17,807 bases of DNA, taken from assembly GCA_947374705.1 (NCBI GenBank), contig CANCDA010000030.1, positions 1-17,807 of the forward strand, in the 5' to 3' direction. A program made the translations under genes and the position numbers. Below, piece by piece: positions 13,915 through 17,807 of this stretch (position 1 is the first letter of the stretch; each line of letters begins with the position of its first letter). The notes under the pieces are model-generated. The model did not search any database, was not told the origin of the DNA, and saw only the letters and a program-made list of their open reading frames with translations. This DNA is from Comamonadaceae bacterium. GTDB taxonomy: Bacteria > Pseudomonadota > Gammaproteobacteria > Burkholderiales > Burkholderiaceae_C.

Positions 13915-13933
13915 CCTGCTCAAAGCAGGTTTT
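13915..13933 (+). terminator. Intrinsic-type terminator after the glycerate kinase gene
   Basis: CCTGCT (13915-13920), loop CAA, AGCAGG (13924-13929), then TTTT. It is 33 bases after the stop. The stem is short and the T-run only four, so termination may be partial. It argues against the in-frame TTG at 13932 as the start of the next gene. Confidence 0.5.
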
Positions 13934-13958
13934 GCGCAAGCCGGGCAAAGTCACGCCC

Positions 13959-14582
13959 ATGCTACCTACAGAATTTATCGAGCAAGCCAGTGAAGTGCGA
14001 ACGGTCGCGCCGGGCTCGGTGTTGCTTAAAAGAGGCGTCACCTCGGACTGCGTCATGCACGTCGAATCGGGCCGGGTGGCCATGGGCGTCACGGGCGGTG
14101 ATGGCTTAACACATCAGCTCGGTGAAGTCGAAGGCCCGTTTTGGCTAGACGCCACAGACGCTGTTCTGGCCCAGCCCAGCGTGGTCGATGCCGTAGCCGA
14201 ATCTGAGGTGCGTTTGCGGCGCACGCCACTGTCCAAATTCCGTCAATCATTGAGCGAGCTGCCTGCCTCGGCTCAAATGGTTTTGCACGATGTGGCGCAG
14301 GCGCACCGGCAACAGACTGAGCTGGCAGTCAGCCGTCTGGCCAAAGATGCGGAAGCCCGTTGTGCGGAGTGGCTACTCCAGCATGCGCAGGCCAGTGACG
14401 TCGGGGTGCAAGCCGTACTACTGCGGCAAACCAAGGGCACGCTGGCCGCGCAGTTGGGCATTGCGCCGGAAACTCTCTCACGTGTGCTGCGTCACTTGCG
14501 TGAGCGCAGCCTGATCAGCGGCACCGGGCGCGCTTTGAAACTGCTCGACCCCAGAGGTTTGCGTCGCTTGGCAGGGGTTTGA
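13959..14582 (+). CDS. Crp/Fnr-family transcriptional regulator
   Basis: 207 residues from the ATG at 13959. A TTG at 13932 would add 9 residues but lies in the terminator T-run. An N-terminal cyclic-nucleotide-type beta-barrel (about 10-95: SVLLKRGVTSDCVMHVESGRV), a dimer helix (about 100-135), and a C-terminal winged helix-turn-helix (about 155-205) are present. The recognition part is LAAQLGIAPETLSRVLRHLRE, with the SR pair typical of Fnr relatives. The cysteine set needed for an Fnr iron-sulfur cluster is absent (only C31 and C135). The barrel also lacks the RSA-type phosphate pocket expected for cAMP binding, so the signal is unknown. It could control the downstream DUF302 gene 100 bases away or distant genes. 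Confidence 0.85.
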   Translation: MLPTEFIEQASEVRTVAPGSVLLKRGVTSDCVMHVESGRVAMGVTGGDGLTHQLGEVEGPFWLDATDAVLAQPSVVDAVAESEVRLRRTPLSKFRQSLSELPASAQMVLHDVAQAHRQQTELAVSRLAKDAEARCAEWLLQHAQASDVGVQAVLLRQTKGTLAAQLGIAPETLSRVLRHLRERSLISGTGRALKLLDPRGLRRLAGV

Positions 14583-14682
14583 GCGTGGCGTAGTGCTGCT
14601 CCGCCCGGATCTATTTCCGTTATTGACGTTTCCTCAGATGATGACAAGCGAGGCCTTTTTGTTCTCATTACCTGGAGAAAAC

Positions 14683-15153
14683 ATGAAAAAGTTATTTTCT
14701 ACCATTGCTGTTTGTATTTTTTCGCTGGGTGCATTTGCGAATGAAAGCGGACTTCTGGACAATAACGCGGGCATCATTACAAAGCCCAGCAATTATTCAG
14801 TGTCCGACACGATGGATCGTGTGGAAGCTGCGGCCAAGAGTGTGGGCGCAAACGTCTTTGCTCGAATCGATTACCTACAAATGTCGAAAAAGGTCAATGT
14901 GGATATCCGGCCCAATCAATTGCTTATCTTCGGTCGAGGGGCAGGCGGTCCATACATCATTAAGGAAGCACCGCTTGCCGGCATAGACATTCCGTTCAAG
15001 GCTTTGGTCTGGGAAGACTCGCAAGGAAAGGTCTGGGTGAGCCACACGAACGGTAGTTTCATCGACATGCGATATGCGGTGAAGGGAGCTGCGTCCTATG
15101 TCAAAAATATCGATGAGACGATAGAAAAAATAATGAACGAGGCCCTCAAGTAG
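14683..15153 (+). CDS. Secreted DUF302-domain protein
   Basis: 156 residues from an ATG with GGAGAA (14674-14679) at good spacing; the longer frame has no such site. A Sec signal peptide covers residues 1-19 (KKLFSTIAVCIFSLG) with a likely cut after AFA. The mature part follows the DUF302 pattern: SVSDTMDRVEAAAKSVG, FARIDYL, PNQLLIFGRGAGG, IDIPFKALVWEDSQGKVWV, then a C-terminal helix. The lone mature domain probably acts in the periplasm; biochemical function is unknown, although DUF302 proteins often occur near sulfur, heavy-metal or redox genes. Two 60-base blocks I counted (14701-14820) and one more (14881-14940) are 45-47% G+C, well below the neighbours, with A/T-ending codons common. This suggests recent acquisition. 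I see no convincing promoter in the 100-base gap before it. Confidence 0.85.
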   Translation: MKKLFSTIAVCIFSLGAFANESGLLDNNAGIITKPSNYSVSDTMDRVEAAAKSVGANVFARIDYLQMSKKVNVDIRPNQLLIFGRGAGGPYIIKEAPLAGIDIPFKALVWEDSQGKVWVSHTNGSFIDMRYAVKGAASYVKNIDETIEKIMNEALK

Positions 15154-15172
15154 AAGGACTAACCCGTTGCTA

Positions 15173-15199
15173 CAGCCGACGCGTAAAAACGCGCGGCTG
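15173..15199. terminator. Strong hairpin between convergent DUF302 and Bug genes
   Basis: CAGCCG (15173-15178) pairs with CGGCTG (15194-15199), and CGCGT (15180-15184) with ACGCG (15189-15193). A15179 bulges out and the loop is AAAA. It starts 20 bases after the DUF302 stop and ends 12 bases before the Bug gene's end. No T-run follows on either strand, so it may be a 3'-end stabiliser or pause site rather than a classic terminator. Confidence 0.5.
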
Positions 15200-15210
15200 G
15201 GTGCGCTACG

Positions 15211-16200
15211 TCAATCGGCCGAAATTTTTCTCTCTTTGATGATGGCCCCAAAGCGCTGGTTGTCCTCTGCTGCCTTGGCGGCAAATTCAGCCGGGGTGAT
15301 GGGCAGAGCTTCACCGCCCAGAGCGGCAATGCGGTCTTTCACGGCCTGCGTGCCCAGGATGCGGTTGATCTCCTGGTTCAGCCGCGCAATCACCGGGGCA
15401 GGGGTGGCTGATGGGGCGTAAAAACCAAACACGGTGTCGGCGTCAAAACCCTTGAGACCGGCCTCGCTCAGCGTAGGTGCATCGGGGAACAACGGCGAAC
15501 GCTTGGGGCTGCCCACGGCCAGCAGCTTGAGCTTGCCTGCACGCACCTGGTTCAGGCCAATGCCCGGATCAAAGTAAAAATCAATCTGCCCGGCCAGCAG
15601 GTCTTGAAGCGCAGGGGCCGCGCCCCGGTAAGGCACGTGCACGGCAAAAATGCCCGCCTGGCTTTTCAACATCTCACCCGCCAAATGCGGTGAACTGCCG
15701 TTGCCGGGTGAGCCGTAAGACAGCTTGCCGGGGTTGGCTTTGGCGTAAGCGATGAACTCGGCGATGGTGTTGACCGGCACACCCGGACGGCTGACCAAAA
15801 ACACCAGCACCCGGGCCGCTGCAGCCACCGGCGTCAAGTCTTTGGCCGGGTCAAACGACATCTTGGCGTAGATGTGTGGGTTCACCGACACCATGCCGCC
15901 GGAGCTCATCAGTAGCGTGTAGCCATCGGCCGCTGATTTGGCCACCACGTCGCCGCCAATATTGCCGCCCGAGCCGCCCCGGTTCTCCACCACCACGGGC
16001 TGCCCCAGCGCTTCTTGCAAGGGCTGGGCCACGATCCGCGCAATCTGGTCGGCCGCGCCGCCGGGCGGGAAGTTGACGATGACTTTGATGGGCTTGGCGG
16101 GCCAGCTTTGCGCGTAGGCCGAGGGCATCAGGGCGGGTAGGGTGCCAGCGGTCACGATCAAGGTCGTGATGAGGGTGCGGCGAATGAGATAGGCTTTCAT
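15211..16200 (-). CDS. Bug-family (TctC-type) periplasmic solute-binding protein
   Basis: 329 residues from the ATG at 16200, which has AAGGAG (16208-16213) upstream; a TTG one codon earlier is rejected. The signal peptide ends about residue 30 (SAYA, then QSWPAKPIKV). The mature protein shows NFPPGGAADQIAR with ligand-clamping D51, ENRGGSGGNIGGDVV, HVPYRGAAPALQDLLAGQI and the late YAPSATPAPV. It is a soluble periplasmic binding protein for a small, usually carboxylated ligand, and no membrane partner is present. It starts 20 bases after the indolepyruvate oxidoreductase-family stop, so the two are probably one operon. Inference: the ligand may be an aromatic acid related to that enzyme. It is clearly diverged from the other Bug protein in this window. 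Confidence 0.92.
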   Translation of the reverse strand: MKAYLIRRTLITTLIVTAGTLPALMPSAYAQSWPAKPIKVIVNFPPGGAADQIARIVAQPLQEALGQPVVVENRGGSGGNIGGDVVAKSAADGYTLLMSSGGMVSVNPHIYAKMSFDPAKDLTPVAAAARVLVFLVSRPGVPVNTIAEFIAYAKANPGKLSYGSPGNGSSPHLAGEMLKSQAGIFAVHVPYRGAAPALQDLLAGQIDFYFDPGIGLNQVRAGKLKLLAVGSPKRSPLFPDAPTLSEAGLKGFDADTVFGFYAPSATPAPVIARLNQEINRILGTQAVKDRIAALGGEALPITPAEFAAKAAEDNQRFGAIIKERKISAD

Positions 16201-16220
16201 CAAATGTCTCCTTGTGTGTT

Positions 16221-17807
16221 TTAACGTGGCTTGCTCATGTGCGGGTTCTTCACCCAGCGAATCGGTTGCGCTTTGAGTGGGCGCGCGGCCACGCCGTGTT
16301 GCACCAGGGTGCGGTCCAGCGCCTGGCCTGCGTCGTCGGCCAGGGCGGCGTTGCGGGCGGCGGCGATGGCCAGTGCGCGCTCCTCTTGCGAGGCAAAGTT
16401 TTGAGATTTTGCCAGGTGCTCCATGATGTGCAGTAGGTTGTCCTTGCCGCGCTCATTGGTGCTGCCATAGCCTTTGATGAGTCGTCCGCACTGCGCCAGT
16501 TCATACCCTGTTTGCCAATGGGCACGCATGCCTGCGACGACGCTGGCAAGCCACTGGTCGATTAATGACTGTTCGGTGTGGAAACGGCTGCCCAAGGGCC
16601 GCAGCCACTTGAAGCTGGCCAAGGTCCGCAAGGCCAGCATGCCCAGCACCGAGTGCGTGCCGATTTTGAGCGGCAGCGCCCACGGGTCTTTGCCCCGGTT
16701 GATGCGGGCACGATCCCATTGCGTTAAGCGATTTGCAAGACCACGCGGGAGCAGCGCAGCGAACTCAGGCACGCCGGGTTTGAAATGGTCATAGACCTGC
16801 AGCAAATCGTCATCGCCCAACTTCACCTCGCCCTTGACCCGCGCCCAGCGCTGCGCCCGGCTTTTCAGATCAGCCACCCGCACGATGTCGTCAAACGCCA
16901 TCCACAAGGCCAGCCAGCGCGCCATCTCCAGCGTGATCGCGTAGTGGTGGGCGGCGGCGGGGTCGGCTGCACGCTCGGCTTGCAGCACCTGTTGCAGGCG
17001 CTCGATGTAGCGCGCCGCGTAGGCGGGGCCTTGGTAGTCCAGCAAGCGCGCATGGCCCAGTGCCAACAGCACGTGAACTTGGGGTGGGAAGAGGGTGGCT
17101 ACATCCGTCGCTAACGTGGGTGTGGCGCTACTTGGTTCCTCTTCATCAGAGAGCCGTTGCTGTAGCTGACGGGTTTGACCGAGCTGACTTTGCAATACCT
17201 CAAAACCGCTGGCAAAGCCGCGCAAGCTGGCTTCCGTGCCCTTGCCCCCGGTCCGGATGGTCGCCTCATAGGCTGCACGCGGGAAGGGGAAAAGTCCGCT
17301 GCCCGCAATCGCCCCCAGCATCACCGCGCTGACGATGGTGCCACTGGTGCGCGCCATCTCACCCATGTCGAACACATGGTGCTCGCGGCTGTGGGTGCGC
17401 ACGATCTCCAGCAGCGTGGCGCTGTCGGTGCGGCCATCGCTCATCTGCATGCGTTCTTGCGTGGTGAAGCTGCGGTTGCTGGCTGTGATGACCCGTGTGC
17501 GCACGCCTGAGCTCATGCTGTTGCCGATCTGGCGTGTGGTCTCCAGTAACTCAGACGACACCAACGCGTCCAGGTTGCCCGGCACCGGGTACAGGCTGAG
17601 CACCGGGCGTTTTCCACCCAGCTCGCTTAAGCGCACGGGAAACACTTCGACGTAATACGTAGTGGCCCCGGTGCGCTGCGCCACGCCGGGGATGGACGTG
17701 CTCTGCGCCGCAAAGCCACAGGCCCGCGCCGTGTCCATCAGCCACTCCGACAAAACGCCGCCGCCTTCGCCGCCCAGGGCGCAGATTAAAAGGGTGATAG
17801 GGTGTTG
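16221..17807 (-). CDS. iorB: Indolepyruvate oxidoreductase subunit beta-family protein, start beyond the right edge
   Basis: 528 codons are in the window and the frame stays open to the right edge. The TTG at 17753 is not the true start, because the 18 codons before it encode the conserved LLICALGGEGGGVL. The N-terminal part (about 200 residues: STSIPGVAQRTGATTYYVEVF, GGKRPVLSLYPVPGNLDALVSSELLE) is the pyruvate/ketoisovalerate oxidoreductase gamma-type domain. The remaining 300 residues form the extra domain (DUF6537-like) found in the long proteobacterial version. With an IorA partner it would oxidatively decarboxylate arylpyruvates from tryptophan, phenylalanine or tyrosine to arylacetyl-CoA, passing electrons to ferredoxin. 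IorA is probably just upstream, outside the window. The Bug gene follows after 20 bases. Probably only a few N-terminal residues are missing. Confidence 0.88.
   Translation of the reverse strand, partial: QHPITLLICALGGEGGGVLSEWLMDTARACGFAAQSTSIPGVAQRTGATTYYVEVFPVRLSELGGKRPVLSLYPVPGNLDALVSSELLETTRQIGNSMSSGVRTRVITASNRSFTTQERMQMSDGRTDSATLLEIVRTHSREHHVFDMGEMARTSGTIVSAVMLGAIAGSGLFPFPRAAYEATIRTGGKGTEASLRGFASGFEVLQSQLGQTRQLQQRLSDEEEPSSATPTLATDVATLFPPQVHVLLALGHARLLDYQGPAYAARYIERLQQVLQAERAADPAAAHHYAITLEMARWLALWMAFDDIVRVADLKSRAQRWARVKGEVKLGDDDLLQVYDHFKPGVPEFAALLPRGLANRLTQWDRARINRGKDPWALPLKIGTHSVLGMLALRTLASFKWLRPLGSRFHTEQSLIDQWLASVVAGMRAHWQTGYELAQCGRLIKGYGSTNERGKDNLLHIMEHLAKSQNFASQEERALAIAAARNAALADDAGQALDRTLVQHGVAARPLKAQPIRWVKNPHMSKPR

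Noticed and set aside
13932..13958. TTG upstream start for the Crp/Fnr-like gene
   Set aside because: It falls in the T-run of the preceding terminator hairpin, and the ATG at 13959 gives a normal N-terminus.
14623..14628. TTGACG as a -35 box for the DUF302 gene
   Set aside because: No acceptable -10 lies 16-18 bases downstream (the sequence there is AAGCGA-like), so no promoter is called.
1..17807. A new defence, mobile or CRISPR system
   Set aside because: No repeat-spacer array, nuclease, toxin-antitoxin pair, transposase, integrase or phage gene is seen; nearly every gene belongs to a known housekeeping, transport or catabolic family.

Overview
The window looks like chromosomal DNA from a G+C-rich betaproteobacterium of the order Burkholderiales, most likely family Comamonadaceae. 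The basis is the block lptG-lptF / pepA-holC, two periplasmic Bug (TctC-type) binding proteins, an indolepyruvate oxidoreductase beta-family gene with its extra C-terminal region, and a GC-rich intergenic repeat of a kind I recall from Comamonadaceae genomes. I see no rRNA, tRNA, CRISPR array, transposase, integrase or phage gene. Coding density is high and the longest gene-free stretch is about 160 bases.

Layout. Positions 1-4406 are one tightly packed minus-strand run, read from the right: lptF and lptG (lipopolysaccharide export permeases), cbiX (small chelatase), a PAP2 phosphatase, a UbiA-type polyprenyl-phosphate phosphoribosyltransferase-like protein, and a flippase-like membrane protein cut by the left edge. 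Gaps are 0-6 bases, several with stop/start overlaps. Divergently, positions 4430-7934 carry pepA, holC, a small helical protein of unknown function and a lipoprotein-type amino-acid ABC transporter binding protein. Positions 8035-10742 (minus) hold a tartronate-semialdehyde-reductase-type dehydrogenase, a proline-rich lipoprotein with a TonB C-terminal-like domain, and a Bug protein. Positions 10904-15153 (plus) hold a PAS-GAF-GGDEF diguanylate cyclase, a MOFRL-type glycerate kinase, a Crp/Fnr-like regulator and a secreted DUF302 protein that is clearly poorer in G+C. Positions 15211-17807 (minus) hold an indolepyruvate oxidoreductase beta-family gene cut by the right edge, followed by a second Bug gene.

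How the parts relate. LptF and LptG form the inner-membrane half of the LPS exporter. The UbiA/PAP2/flippase-like trio suggests chemistry on a polyprenyl-phosphate-linked pentose, a pathway best known from mycobacterial arabinan synthesis. The dehydrogenase and glycerate kinase are the last two steps from tartronate semialdehyde to 2-phosphoglycerate, but they sit in different transcription units. Most of the window is ordinary housekeeping and catabolic DNA. The parts most worth a second look are the UbiA/PAP2/flippase set, the structured control region of the diguanylate cyclase with that protein's Cys/His-rich GAF domain, the holC-overlapping small gene, and the low-G+C DUF302 gene.
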